DNA from: Lepturacanthus savala
Lineage: Eukaryota; Chordata; Actinopteri; Scombriformes; Trichiuridae
DNA: 64,000 nucleotides
Assembly: GCA_030544235.1 (NCBI GenBank)
Contig: CM060468.1
Location: 4,470,758 to 4,534,757, forward strand
Direction: 5' to 3'
Shown here in pieces: positions 35,565 to 46,494 of this stretch. A program made the translations under genes and the position numbers. The notes beneath the pieces are model-generated. The model saw only the letters and a list, made by a program, of their open reading frames with translations. It did not search any database and was not told where the DNA came from. The first letter of the stretch is position 1; each line of letters starts with the position of its first letter.

Positions 35565-37245
35565 CACGTATTCTTAAACTCGGTTGAGTATATTTGTGTT
35601 TGATTTATATAAGGAGCCCACATGCAGCCGTGGGAGCTAGAACACACTGTAAATTGATATGGTATATATTTGTGTGTTTATGTATGTGTGTGTATACATA
35701 GGAGGAAAAAAAAGAGGGAGGAAAAGCAGAACAAGGCCGAGGTAGAACAAGGGAAAAGGGAGAGAGAGATAGGAGGGTGAAGGAGAGTGTAAATCTGACG
35801 GCATGCTGCAGAAAATATATAAAAAAAAAGATGAAGAGAGAAGCAGGCAGAGAGCACTGAGAGATCACACATGTCATCTGTGATAATAGAGTAATCAAAG
35901 AGAGGCCACATGAAGAGGGAAAATTATCTCTCACTTTGTGTGAGACACAAAGAGACGAGCAGGCCGGCGAGGGAACGTTTGTCACACGGACCTGTGGAGG
36001 AGGATAAAGCCTCTCGTCTAATACGATTAGTGAGATTATTTGAAAAATAGCGAACGGGTTGAGCCGCGGCGACGCTTTCCTGGGAAGCAAACGCTGTTTT
36101 GTAATGAAGAAAAATGAGCGATGACTTTTGCTGCTCTGCTCAGGAACATGTCATCAAGTCATCATGGAAAAGGAAACGTTATCAATTATTCAGTTAGAGT
36201 CGGGACTGTGAACAACTCTAGTTTTTATTCGGCGATCTACGTACAATGTGGTTTAATTAGCTGCTGTTACCTGCTGTTTGAAGCCTGAGAGAAGTCTGTA
36301 ATCAAGCAGTTTAAGGAGGAGGAATGACCAATCCTGACATCTGTGGATCTGAAAAAAGCTTTTTAAAGCCAGAATAGCCAAGGTAACCGACGACGATGTC
36401 ATCAGGGGTTAGAATTAATAGGTGTTTTATCGACTTGAAGCTGAAAACAGGCTGTAAACACAACTTTTACAAAGGGTGATATCAGGTACATTGGGCTATT
36501 TTTTGGTAAATTGCTTGGGACAATAACACAATTACAAATATGTCTTTTCCATGTATATTTATGATTATTAATGATTTATTCTGATCATTTTGTGCTGGAA
36601 TTATGTGATAAAATATATAAATATGATACTATACATTATATAAATAGTATAATATAATTATTTAGTCACACCATAAACCATAAAATAATCAAATCACCTG
36701 TTTTTCTTGTCAAGAACAGTTATGTCAATAGTTTGAAATATATATATATATATATATGGTGCAGTGTATGGTACATTATATACAGACTATAAACAGGTTA
36801 TAACTATGATAATATGAGTATGAAATATAATGATAGAGGATATAAATAGGCTATGTACAGCCTATAGAAGTATTTACGAATGCAACTGTGATTGGTGAGT
36901 GTAATATGATATAATTAATGGTATGTACAGTAGTAGTAAAAAAAAAAGTGAAATTGAAAAATGAGAAGCGTGTAAGTCATAATGAAAAGTTCAGTCAGAA
37001 GCAGCAGAACCACATCCAGGTGTGTGTCAAAGGGTCAAAGCGGAGGGTTCGTCAAAGAATGCAAAGGAATGAGCTCCACACTCTAACAAAATTATTTTCA
37101 GAATCCTGTAGTGTATATCTGATTTTATCTGGAGCTTTCAGATAGACAAAACATGCCTCATCCAGCGAGAGACGGAGGGCGGAGCAGCCTCCTTCCACCT
37201 CAGAAGTATCAGGCGGCGTGCCAGGAGAGTAGTAAAGGCAACGAG
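35565..37245. other. Purine-rich then AT-rich sequence, no gene seen
   Basis: 35700-35950 is GA-rich and generates a 161-codon Ser/Leu/Phe-rich minus frame (35605-36090) that I reject as compositional. From 36480 the sequence is AT-rich with a short TA run near 36740-36758. Confidence 0.5.
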
Positions 37246-37249
37246 TCTT

Positions 37250-37650
37250 CAGGTGATCCAATTTAAATCGATTACGCAGACTTCTGATATTTAAATGCGT
37301 CGACCCCGGGCCGTTTGTGGATTTGAAAGCATGTGGGTTAGATAAAACTCGCCCAGAGGCAGGCATCTTCCTCGCAAATGGAAACACAGGGCTTGTTTGG
37401 GGTTTTGGCTTTTATGATTATTACATTTCCAGGGTTATAACGACTTGTAGGAGAAACAGGCTGCTGGTGTTTACGAGGGCCATTAGTGATCAGTACAGGG
37501 AAGTCGAGCACAGGAGTAAACAGTGAAGGACAGGGTTTCATTCACCTGGAGGCGTCGCCGAGCGAGAGGAGGATTCCACTTCCATGTCCCATTCACACGT
37601 GGTTGTGAATAACGAACTTATTATGAATGACATCTAGTCTCCAAAGTGTC
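37250..37650. promoter_or_regulatory. Candidate conserved non-coding block
   Basis: Repeat-free, moderately GC-rich block with AAATCGATTACGC (CUT/homeodomain-like) near 37265, TTATGATTATTAC near 37412 and GGGTTAGATAAAAC (GATA-like) near 37336. Overlapping short frames on both strands have no domain. Regulatory role is an inference. Confidence 0.3.
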
Positions 37651-37904
37651 TATTGCTCCAAGGCGGTTCCAGGGCCAGTTTCAGACCCAGTGCCTAGTTT
37701 AGGACTAGTTCTTTGCACCCCTCAGCCATGAAATCAGGTTCAGAGTGGCATCAACTCTTTACTGGACTACAAGAACAAACCACTAATGTCAGGAGCTGGG
37801 ATTATACCTAAGCCATTGCATGGGACTGGTTGTGTTTGGATGCCAAAGCCAGGAGAACCACTTAAGATGTAGTCCACCATTTTGCTTGTTGAAGTTGGTG
37901 CCAA

Positions 37905-38110
37905 TCAGTATGTTTACATCACACTCAATTATTGTGTTAATCTGACTGGATTTTTTTAAATGCATGTATACACCTTTGTCGGATTGAAATCGGACTGAGT
38001 TTGACTTCTCATAAACGAAATAACACACCTAGATAATGCGATTGGAATTGGATTTTCTCCAGCATATACAGTATATGCCTTAGTCGGACTGAAGCATGAG
38101 TGCATGCTCC
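37905..38110. repeat. Possible DNA-transposon fragment
   Basis: The run CATGTATACACCTTTGTCGG followed by GATTGAAATCGGACTGAG resembles a fish repeat family rich in TCGGATT motifs. No paired ends found here. Confidence 0.25.
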
Positions 38111-38330
38111 ACAACAGTAGAGATGGGACAAAGTGGAGCAGAGAAGCTGCCAGAACCATCCAAGTGAAGAGAAAAAACTGCATTGGCACCGATTCAATAT
38201 ATTCTGACACAGTACAACCAGCAAGTATGATTAATTAAAGAGAGAGAGAGAGAGAAAAGGAACCAAGACTGGTGCATCTGGCATCTGGAACTGTTAAGAA
38301 TCTAAATTTATTAAATTGTTCATATTCAGG

Positions 38331-38570
38331 GCGACATGGTGGAGCAGGGGTTAGCGCTGTTGCCTCACTGCAAGAAGGTCCTGGGTCTGGGACCTTTCTG
38401 TGTGGAGTTTGCATGTTCTCCCTGTGTGTGCGTGGGTTTTCTCCAGCTTCCTCCCACAGTCCAAAAACATGCTCAGGTTAATTGGCAACTCTAAATCTTG
38501 CTGTAATGCGCTGGGATTGGCTCCAGCAGACCCCTGCAACCCTAATGAGGAATAAGTGGGTATAGAAGAC
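38331..38570 (+). repeat. SINE-like fish repeat with tRNA-like head
   Basis: Begins GGGCGACATGGTGGAGCAGG, then GGTTAGCGCTGTTGCCTCAC (A-box-like). A degenerate B-box region (GGTCCTGGGTCTGG) follows, then GTGTGGAGTTTGCATGTTCT, TTCCTCCCACAGTCC, GGTTAATTGGCAACTCTAAA and a final ATGAGGAATAAGTGG. This order is that of a very common teleost dispersed repeat. A shorter partner lies at 18.25 kb. Confidence 0.8.
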
Positions 38571-38579
38571 TGTTATATT

Positions 38580-39305
38580 CAGTTTTTTACAACGTGACAG
38601 AAAAGTCAACAGATATACATGTGTATATATCTATGGCCATATTAACCCTGTCAGTTATTGGATTTTCTCTGTTGCATAAAAACTGAGACAAGGACAGAAG
38701 TCCAACTAGACAAAAATTGAATTTTGAGCATGTTTCCATTAAGCTCTGCATGTAAAATGTCCTGAATCTAGGAAATCAGAGATGAATGCAGATGTTTACA
38801 GTGATATAAAGACATGACTGTCTTCTTGGCAGGTTCAGGAGTTCAACCAACGGAACCGGAGCCAGAACAAGGTTCCAGTTGGTCACAAAGGAGTTTATGT
38901 AGCTGATATTTATGAAGTTACAGTAGCTTTCCAGCCAGCGGTGAAGGGAAGGGGCCCTGAGACAAAAACATTTCAGATTTCTGGTGTCTCTCAGACAAGG
39001 ACAAGAAATCCTTCTTTTTTTTTTTCAATAGTTCTGATTGTTGCTGCTTTGCTCCAGTGTGATTCACTATACAGACTGAACGTCTGGTCAAGGACACTGC
39101 AGCATATGGTTGATGTCTGACACCAGTGCTCCTGGGTGGCGGCGGGTCACACCTCCTGATCAGGGACATGACACACAATTGAATCTCCCATGACCCAGTA
39201 TGGATGGTTGGATTTAGTCATGGAGAAGGAAAAAACAGACACACCACGACCAGCAATGGCTGAAAACCCCAGTCTGAGGAAAGAGAAAGGGCAGAGGTTG
39301 TTTGG
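38580..39305. other. No gene seen
   Basis: Mixed sequence with poly-T at 39017-39026. Minus frames at 38918-39178 and 39147-39434 lack domains. Confidence 0.45.
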
Positions 39306-39310
39306 TGCAA

Positions 39311-39725
39311 TTAGGGTTGTAAAATTCTGGTAATTGTTGGAAAGTTGGAAACTTACCATTGAAATTAATGGGAATATATGGGAATTAATGGGAATATGTG
39401 GGAATAAACAGGAATAAATCCAAAATTCACACAATTAGAAGATTGGCCTTTAAGAGGAAAGTTAAATATAATTGGGGAAAATATATTGTATTATAACAAT
39501 GGCTAAAACAACCAGATTTAAAGGAATAGTTTTTTTGAAAATTCACCCATTGTCAGGATTCCCATAGACCAAAAACAAAAGGTGTTTTACTTTTTTTTGT
39601 CGATACAAGCTGTTTCCAGACCGATGGAGCAGAGCTGTGAGCTCAGCTACTGCAAGGCTAATGGTATTTTTTGGTTTCCCTCATCAAACTCCCAAACACT
39701 GTGATGGATGAAGCAAATACAGTTC
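39311..39725 (+). mobile_element. Partial copy of the 7.1 kb hAT-like element
   Basis: Starts TTAGGGTTGTAAAATTCTGG, followed by several GGGAATATATGGGAATTAA-type units. It then carries interior blocks (ACAACCAGATTTAAAG, CAAGCTGTTTCCAGACC, GGCTAATGGTATTTTTTGG) that are the reverse complement of 7.1-7.6 kb. The right terminus and target duplication are missing, so the copy is truncated near 39.72 kb. Confidence 0.8.
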
Positions 39726-39729
39726 CATC

Positions 39730-40915
39730 TCATAACATTCCGATATTATTTTATAGCGTGGTGAAGTAAGTTTTGATAATATTATGCCACAAATAAATTT
39801 GAGCTATAATTGTATTAAAGTTTAACTTGCAAATAATAAATACAAATGTAAGGTTTTCACCTTACAATGGATGCTAATTTGGATCTATGGGTCATAATAT
39901 CATTGAACCTGCCACGACTGAGAAAAGCAACAAAATAGACTGGTATAGTGGATGTTTGGGAGAAATCTATACCCTACAGACAGGGATTCAACATCGGTAT
40001 TTATTTATTTGTTTTAAAAAATGAAATGTCTAGAGTAGAAGATTGCAATACACACCGTCTTACTCTCTGAAATCATGCTGCTTTAATCATGCTTTAATAA
40101 TAGAAACAGGAAGGGAAAAGAGTAGACCGCCATGGAGACTTAACAACTCGCTACTGCAATTGGACGACTTTAAAATAAAGATAGAAGCGGTAATTGAAGA
40201 TTATCTGGAAATGAATGATACAGGAGAGACCAACGCAGTTTCAAGGCCGTGGGAAATCGGGGGAGGGGGGAAGTAATCCGCTTTATATGCTGGAAAAATA
40301 AAAGGAAAAGAGACGAAAGTTGAAAATCTGGAGCTTTAGACAAACAACCAAGAACAAGTTCATGAGGCAAAGGGTGGAGCCTCGGTTATGGCTGAACTAA
40401 AGACAATAAGAGAGGGCTTGGATGGCGTGTTAACTGATGACTTCAGATGAGATATTTTCTAACACCTGATTCAACAAGCTGAACTCTGTGAATGAGTCAC
40501 GCCAAAATGCTGGAGGGTCTGCACAGAAAAACCACGCTGATTATAGCCACACCTCCTGTCCTGTTTTGAAAATGTACTGGAACAATATTTGTACAGAAAT
40601 CATTAATGTTTTGGAAATGGAGCCTCGAAAATGAACCATGAGTTCATTCTGCCAAAGGGGAGAGTCAGAAGTGAAGACAAATACCCCACACGACTCTGAA
40701 TATACGTGACATATGAGATAATGTCATAAATGTCATGTGGTGAAACCCTAAAAACGTGGGACCAGATAGTTTAAGTCTCTTTAAAAAAATTAAGAACGCA
40801 TGTTTCCAACTAGTTTCATATTCTAGGTGGATCAAATATTATGATAGGAAACCAACATGAACACAAAATGTAGATACCTGAGAAATAGATTTTGTCACTG
40901 ACTCATAAATGAACA
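39730..40915. other. No gene seen
   Basis: AT-rich with a (G)-rich run near 40259-40271. A 77-codon frame (40043-40276) has no domain. Confidence 0.45.
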
Positions 40916-40917
40916 TA

Positions 40918-41378
40918 TACACTACTGTTCAAAAGTTTGGGGTCACTTATGATTGTAAGAAAAGCACTGTTTTCTTGTCAATAAAGATAACTTTAAACTA
41001 AGCAGAAATACTCTCTATACATTGCTAATGTGATAAATGACAATTCTAGATGCAAATGTCTGTTTTTTTGGTGCAATATCTACATAGGTGTATAGAGGCC
41101 CATTTCCAGCAACTATCAGTCGAGTGTTCTAATGGAACAATGTCTTTGCCCGTTGCAACAGGAAGGCTAATGGATGATTAGAAAACCCTTGATGCTAACA
41201 TGTTAGCACAGCTGAAAACAGTTTAGCTGGTTCGAGAAGCTAGAAAACTGACCTTCTTTAAAAAAATATTTCAAATACAAATCATTATTTCTAACATTGT
41301 CAAAGTCTTGACTATATTTTCTATTCATTTTACAGCTCATGGTGGTAAAGTGACCCAAAATTTTTGAACGGTAGTGTA
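40918..41378 (-). mobile_element. Tc1-like MITE, copy A (both ends intact)
   Basis: Body 40920-41376 between TA dinucleotides at 40918-40919 and 41377-41378. The ends CACTACTGTTCAAAAGTTTG and, inward from the right, CACTACCGTTCAAAAATTTT match at 23 of 26 positions. TA target duplication and this terminus are those of a well-known teleost Tc1-like family. The interior keeps the two non-coding flanks but lacks the transposase. Orientation is opposite to the copies at 54.5 and 61.8 kb. Confidence 0.9.
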
Positions 41379-41379
41379 T

Positions 41380-42640
41380 GCAGCATGTGTAGATAAGCTG
41401 CATATAAGGATATATGGGTTCTTTCCATATCAAGGATAATTGATTCAGAAACAAAGCCCCAGTGAAGAGAAACAAATAGTAGAATAAAAGAAATATAGCA
41501 GTTGACATATAAATCCAGAGGAAATATTAGAATGACACTGCAGAACAAATGGGAGAGTTACATATAGAGAGGAGGCAGAAATGTCACGACATAAGATATG
41601 AAGATATTGCTCTTCAGTTTAACAGAAATTACAGTCATTACATCAGACATCCAGACAGCCAACACTCTACATAATGACAGCACACACTGCCAGCACATAC
41701 TTACAACTCAGTCTACATAATAACAGCTCATGCGATCTATCAAGGAGGACAGTGATAGAACAGGTGAGAGAACGAGCTGGGAATCATATGAATCTGGATG
41801 CATGTGGTTCGCTGAGGGGTGATTTGGGGATTTTGTGGGGAGCGTGCAGGGTTTTGGAGGCTTTAGAATTTACATATGTGTGTTTTGGACTTCAAGTCAG
41901 GGGCAAAAATCCCATTTTATTGATGGGGAGGGGGGGCGATAAACAATGAAAATGAGATCATGAATCAATGAGGTAAAATTTTGTCAAATCTCCGATGGAG
42001 GACCCATGTCCCTCTCTTTTTATGCTTCTTGCTGTTCCCTCGTTAACAATCACTAGTTCTGATCTTAAAAAAAGAGGCTGATTTTGGACTAACTATTGAA
42101 CAAGTGGGCTGATAAATGACTTTTTGACTTCTACATATTATTCTATTAGTTTCTTTCATGTAGCTAGCTACTAGCTGACTGTCAAAATTAGCCGTTAGCA
42201 ACTGGCCCCACCCACTGGAAAAATAACATCTGGACCAAACCACTATGAGAAATAGGGCGGGGGTGGGTCATCATTTTTCAACAATTAAGAAACACATTAA
42301 CATTAATTAACATTTCTTTAATATTCAAAATTATTATTTGGGTTTTGCAAAGAGTTTAATATTATTTCTGTCATTTCTTGTGTATTTTTATTGTTTCTTT
42401 AATCTGTTTTTGTTTTTCTTTGCTGTCTATATGTCACCATGGTGCCTCACAGCTTGAAAAATAATGTTATAAATAAAAAATAGTTTTATTACCATGAGAT
42501 TCAAACATATATACGCCTTGTAAACATATTGAACAACAAAAATCTAAATAGTTTTTAGCGTCGGTGCAGGCCCACGTTCACATGGGGGAACAACAACAGG
42601 TAAATGAATGCAGGTTAGAATCTGCAGAGTGCTACATCAA
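41380..42640. other. No gene seen
   Basis: AT-rich to mixed; frames at 41203-41548 (minus) overlap the MITE and are not genes. No further elements recognised. Confidence 0.45.
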
Positions 42641-42641
42641 A

Positions 42642-42687
42642 GAGGAGGAGGAGGAGGAGGAGGAGGAGGAGGAGGAGGAGGAGGAGG
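42642..42687 (+). repeat. (GAG)15 trinucleotide repeat
   Basis: A 46-bp GAG/GGA tract. It yields polyglycine or polyglutamate in the plus-strand frames, so the 117-codon frame (42608-42961) is not called. CT-rich sequence follows at 42745-42955. Confidence 0.97.
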
Positions 42688-43119
42688 TGGGGCAATAGAT
42701 CTACACTTCAAACCACCTGGCGAAGACCTCTGCGGACGGATCCATCTCTTTCTCTTCCTCTCCCTCCTTCACGCTCCCTCTCTCTCTCTCCTGCTCTCTT
42801 TCTGTCTCGCCCTGACAGATTTATTAAGAGGCCCGGGATCAAAAAACGAGTCCCCCTGCTCCCTCCTCTCCCCTCGTCCCTCGCTCTCCTCCTGTTGTTC
42901 ATCGACTGACAGCATCTCCTCCCTCCTTCCCTCTCGCTCTCCACTCGTCCCACGGCCCTGAGAAAATAATAGAAATAAGGGATGAGGAGGAGAAAGCCAT
43001 AGAGGTGCAGAGGATGAATCTCTTTTTCCTCCATCCCTGTGGTCTGCTTTAAAAGATTATTTGCCTCTCGCACACACAAACATGTCACTTCTTTCCTCTT
43101 TTTCTTTCCCCCCCGCACA

Positions 43120-43305
43120 TGAATGTGTCTTTTCTTATCTTTTGAGCGGAACATGTACTTTCTGCAAACTTCAGGCTTGTTGTTTCTTATGGGAAATGTA
43201 AGCAAAATGTCGCCGTGGATGGCGTGCAGCCCAGGCAAATGTTATCTTTCCATTTGTCACCCTGATGCTCTCTGCGCTGCATTCAAAGCCCTCGCCTCCA
43301 CGGAG
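43120..43305. promoter_or_regulatory. Candidate conserved non-coding block
   Basis: Repeat-free sequence including GGCAAATGTTATCTTTCC (GATA-like) near 43234 and CATTTGTCACC (TALE-homeodomain TGTCA-like) near 43251. It ends at poly-A 43308-43325. Role inferred from composition only. Confidence 0.28.
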
Positions 43306-43329
43306 GGAAAAAAAAAAAAAAAAAACATC

Positions 43330-43985
43330 CAACGCTAACAACTAACTCCGTGTTCCCTCAATCACCGTTTTTTCCAGGAATGACGGAATGATACCTGTGT
43401 TTCTGCGTCTGTGTTTGTGGTTTTGTCTCGATTTTAATGCGTCAGTCATTCAAACAGCAGAGCTGATCCCTGACCCCCGGCGCTCTCCGCCAGACGACAG
43501 CGAGCCCGGCTGAGCCGATGATTATAGAGCCGGCATACACAGACCTTTTGAAAAATTACATATATTATATGATTTGATGTGTGTATTGATGTGATTGTGT
43601 CTTCGTCTTATGCAACAGACGGCGAGTTGCTGACTGGAAACTGGCAATGAGAGAATGTATTGTTTTTTATCTCTCATTTTATTGTACAGATCAAACAGCC
43701 TCTCAGAATGTTGGGCTTTAAACAACTTGGAAACATGAATTAAAAACAGATGTGTATATTGATGAAATCATGTTATTCGTTGTTTTTACTTGAAAACGAT
43801 CAATTATGAAATGATTTTAAACATTGTGACATTCATCGAATATAAAAAGACGTTAAAGTTATATGGGGTGTGCAGTCTAAGCCTAAAGGATTACTAAATA
43901 GAACAAGGTGGAAAAAAATGATCAGAAACTTCAATCTGGATTCTCTCTGTCAGGAAAGAAGTGATTGTGCTAAATGAAAAGTAGC
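43330..43985. other. No gene seen
   Basis: Some CpG content near 43470-43510, then AT-rich. No supportable gene. Confidence 0.4.
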
Positions 43986-43987
43986 AA

Positions 43988-44488
43988 GAAGCTCAGGTAA
44001 GACTTTATAATAACTATCTGTTATAACTGGATATAGATGATTATTAAATGTTATTCTAAAGTAGCAACTATTCCAACTATTTCCAACTTTTAGTTAATGA
44101 GGAATAGTTGCATCTTTAAAAAAAAAGGTCCCAATAACACAGATAAACTATTAACTGATACTTAACAAGTCATTAGTAAGTAATTCACTAATAGCTTGTT
44201 CATGATCTATTACAAATTATAGTATTACTATACTATATTACTATAAGTAAGTATAGTTATAAATCATTGACATACAGTTAACAAGTCATTTATAACTTGT
44301 TAATTAATGGGTTATAAATTATTTAAACTGTTAACTGTTAGTTTATTAATGTCTAACTATCTATAAGGCACTGTTATACACTGTTAACAGATACTTAAAA
44401 TGTCTTTAATAACTCATTAATTAACAGTTTAATAACAATGTATTAACTAGTTATAACAAATAGTTTATTATAGTGTTACCAAAGCTTA
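43988..44488. mobile_element. AT-rich terminal-inverted-repeat element with near-perfect 8-bp duplication
   Basis: Body 43996-44480. The left end GGTAAGACTTTATAATAACT and, inward from the right, GGTAACACTATAATAAACTA are inverted repeats that continue for about 32 bp. Flanks GAAGCTCA (43988-43995) and AAAGCTTA (44481-44488) agree at 6 of 8 positions, consistent with a hAT-type insertion. The interior is a drift of TTAACTGTTAAC/TTATAACTAG-like units with no coding capacity. Confidence 0.75.
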
Positions 44489-44489
44489 A

Positions 44490-44885
44490 ATTTTGTTAGA
44501 TCATAAGAAACTTGAATTCCTTAGGAATTATCTCAAAAATGTCTGTTTAAAACCTGTCCATTAATAATCCCTTATTTATTTAAAATTGGAAACTTATAAA
44601 TAGAATTACTACTACTTTTATTATATAACATACAAAGCATTATTATCATAGACTTCAATAAACTTTACAAAGAAAGATTTCTATAATCCCAAAAGAATTA
44701 TCAATTATATTCTTCAAATAAAAGGACATAAAGAATTTACCTAACAGACTTTCTACTTCCTTCTACTGACGTAAGATAAGCCGCAGCTTTTTGAAAAAAA
44801 TCTCTTTCGCAGTGATGTTGAAAGGAATGAGACAGAGATACCAGCAGGGGAAAAAAATAGGGAGACAAAAATGGATGAAGACAGA
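44490..44885. other. AT-rich sequence, no gene seen
   Basis: No features recognised. Confidence 0.45.
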
Positions 44886-44889
44886 GAGA

Positions 44890-45060
44890 CTAGAGACCGG
44901 CCTTCCTCCATTACCCCCTGGCCTCCCTGTCTGGCAGCATGTGAGCGGCAGCAGTGGATGGACTCGGCCAGTCACCTATCAAAGCCTGTCTAATGAATAG
45001 TCCTCTAATCCCCTCATTGAGATACAGAGAACAGACTCACTGCTAATGCTCTCAGACAGA
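44890..45060. promoter_or_regulatory. Candidate conserved non-coding block
   Basis: Repeat-free block containing ACCTATCAAAGCCTGTCTAA (TCF/LEF-like ATCAAAG) near 44977 and CTCTAATCCCCTCATTGA (bicoid-type TAATCC) near 45002. Inference only. Confidence 0.3.
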
Positions 45061-45061
45061 G

Positions 45062-45345
45062 ATGCACTCTTTCTCTCTTTCTCTCCCTCCCTCCCTCTCT
45101 CTCTCTCTCTTTCTCACACCCTCAAACACACACATGCAGGAATTATGCAAAAACACTCACTAAGGTGCACGCACAATGGAAAGAAGAAAAAAACAAACAC
45201 ACGGGCACCTTCACAATATTCACATGCAAAAACCGGCTGTGTTTTTGGAACATCTTGCAGGTGCCATGGCCTCTGCTTCCTTTTCTCTCCATCTCTCTCT
45301 GTTTCCTTCTGTCTCTCACTCACACCCAACAGTACGATACGACTC
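45062..45345. repeat. CT-rich low-complexity sequence
   Basis: CT-rich runs at 45065-45115 and 45280-45320. The open frames through 45046-45405 on both strands are compositional. Confidence 0.7.
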
Positions 45346-45349
45346 GACA

Positions 45350-45520
45350 ATATTCCGCTTTTGTACTCCGACATAAGCCGCCTTAATTATTCCCGAGAAG
45401 AATGAGATTTCAAAGAGGGGAGACAAGAGGCCCTTGTCATTTCGGAATCGGTTTAACATGTTTGTTTTATTCCCGGCGTGTATATGAGCTGGCTCAGCGA
45501 AAGCGAGATATGAAGTCATT
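45350..45520. promoter_or_regulatory. Candidate conserved non-coding block
   Basis: Unique block between CT-rich sequences with CGCCTTAATTATTCCCG (homeodomain TTAATTA) near 45379 and TTGTTTTATTCCCGG near 45461. No coding signature. Confidence 0.3.
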
Positions 45521-45524
45521 ATGT

Positions 45525-46350
45525 TTAGATTGATGGAGAGAACTATATCCTGCCTTCTCCTCCACCCGACAAATCACTCATACCCTTCTGTTTTGACATC
45601 CCGAGCGGAGCCTCCGCGTGTCTGTCTTCCATTTCCAATTTTCTTTCTTTCTTTCTCTCTCTCTGCTCTCCCTTTCACTTTTTGTACCCGTTGTATATTC
45701 AGCCAACATGAAATAAACACACCAGTCTCGCCTTTCACTCCCTTCCCAGTCTTTTTCCTTTTTTTTGGAGCTTGCTCTTTCATCCCTGCATGAGCCAGCT
45801 ATCAAACAAACATGGAGACAAAGCAAGCCATGCAAGGCCAACAACCCCCCACTCTTTTACCATCACCTGGCCAGGAGCGAGCTCCACCCAGCAGATCAGT
45901 TCAATGGGAGGAAGAACACAACTTGGGAAAAAAGGGGAAAACAGTTTTAGCGTTGGATGATTTTTGGGAGGTGCAAAACTCACTTGTTTCCGCTGCAGAT
46001 TTCAAAAGACAGTGTTGAAGAGACAGGGAGGAATTGGAGGGGCTCACACAATGAGCGCTGTGAAATGTCAGCCAAGAACCAGGTAGCCAGCGCTGGACCT
46101 AAAAATGAAGACAACAGCTGGGAAGCAAAGGAAAGAGAGTGGAGGAGGATGGAGGGATGAGGAAAGAGAGGAAGGGTTAGTGCAATGAGATTAGCGAAGG
46201 ACTGGGAAGATTAGCAGCAGATGATACAAGGATGAGAGGCGGGGTGGAATCTTGGAAACAAAAGGCCGAATGTCAGATTTGAAAATGAAGCTGTAAAAAA
46301 AATGAGGCCGAGAGAAAGAACGTGAAGTAGCGGAGGAAAAGAAAATAGAA
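45525..46350. other. Compositionally biased sequence, no gene seen
   Basis: Pyrimidine-rich 45540-45780, purine-rich 46090-46345. Many overlapping 60-90 codon frames on both strands in 45521-46160 reflect this and share no known domain. Confidence 0.5.
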
Positions 46351-46354
46351 AGAG

Positions 46355-46490
46355 GCTGCATTCTATTTATTCTCCACGGCAGTGACCTAGAGGGGGTCCA
46401 GGGACCTGAGCTCTGTATTTATATTGGCATGAGCCCCTGTGCATTATCATCCTGATGAATATTTATTTATATATATTTCTGGATTTGTTC
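46355..46490. promoter_or_regulatory. Candidate conserved non-coding block
   Basis: Short unique block with TTCTATTTATTCTCC, TGTATTTATATTGGCATGAG and CATCCTGATGAATATTTATT. MEF2- and forkhead-like AT-rich sites sit in GC-balanced sequence. Inference only. Confidence 0.25.
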
Positions 46491-46494
46491 TGCA

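Noticed and set aside
35605..36090. 161-codon minus-strand frame
   Set aside because: Ser/Leu/Phe-rich product of GA-rich DNA; overlapped by another open frame.
42708..43238. 176-codon minus-strand frame
   Set aside because: The C-terminal half is Arg/Glu/Gly repeat from CT-rich DNA and the N-terminal half has no recognisable domain.
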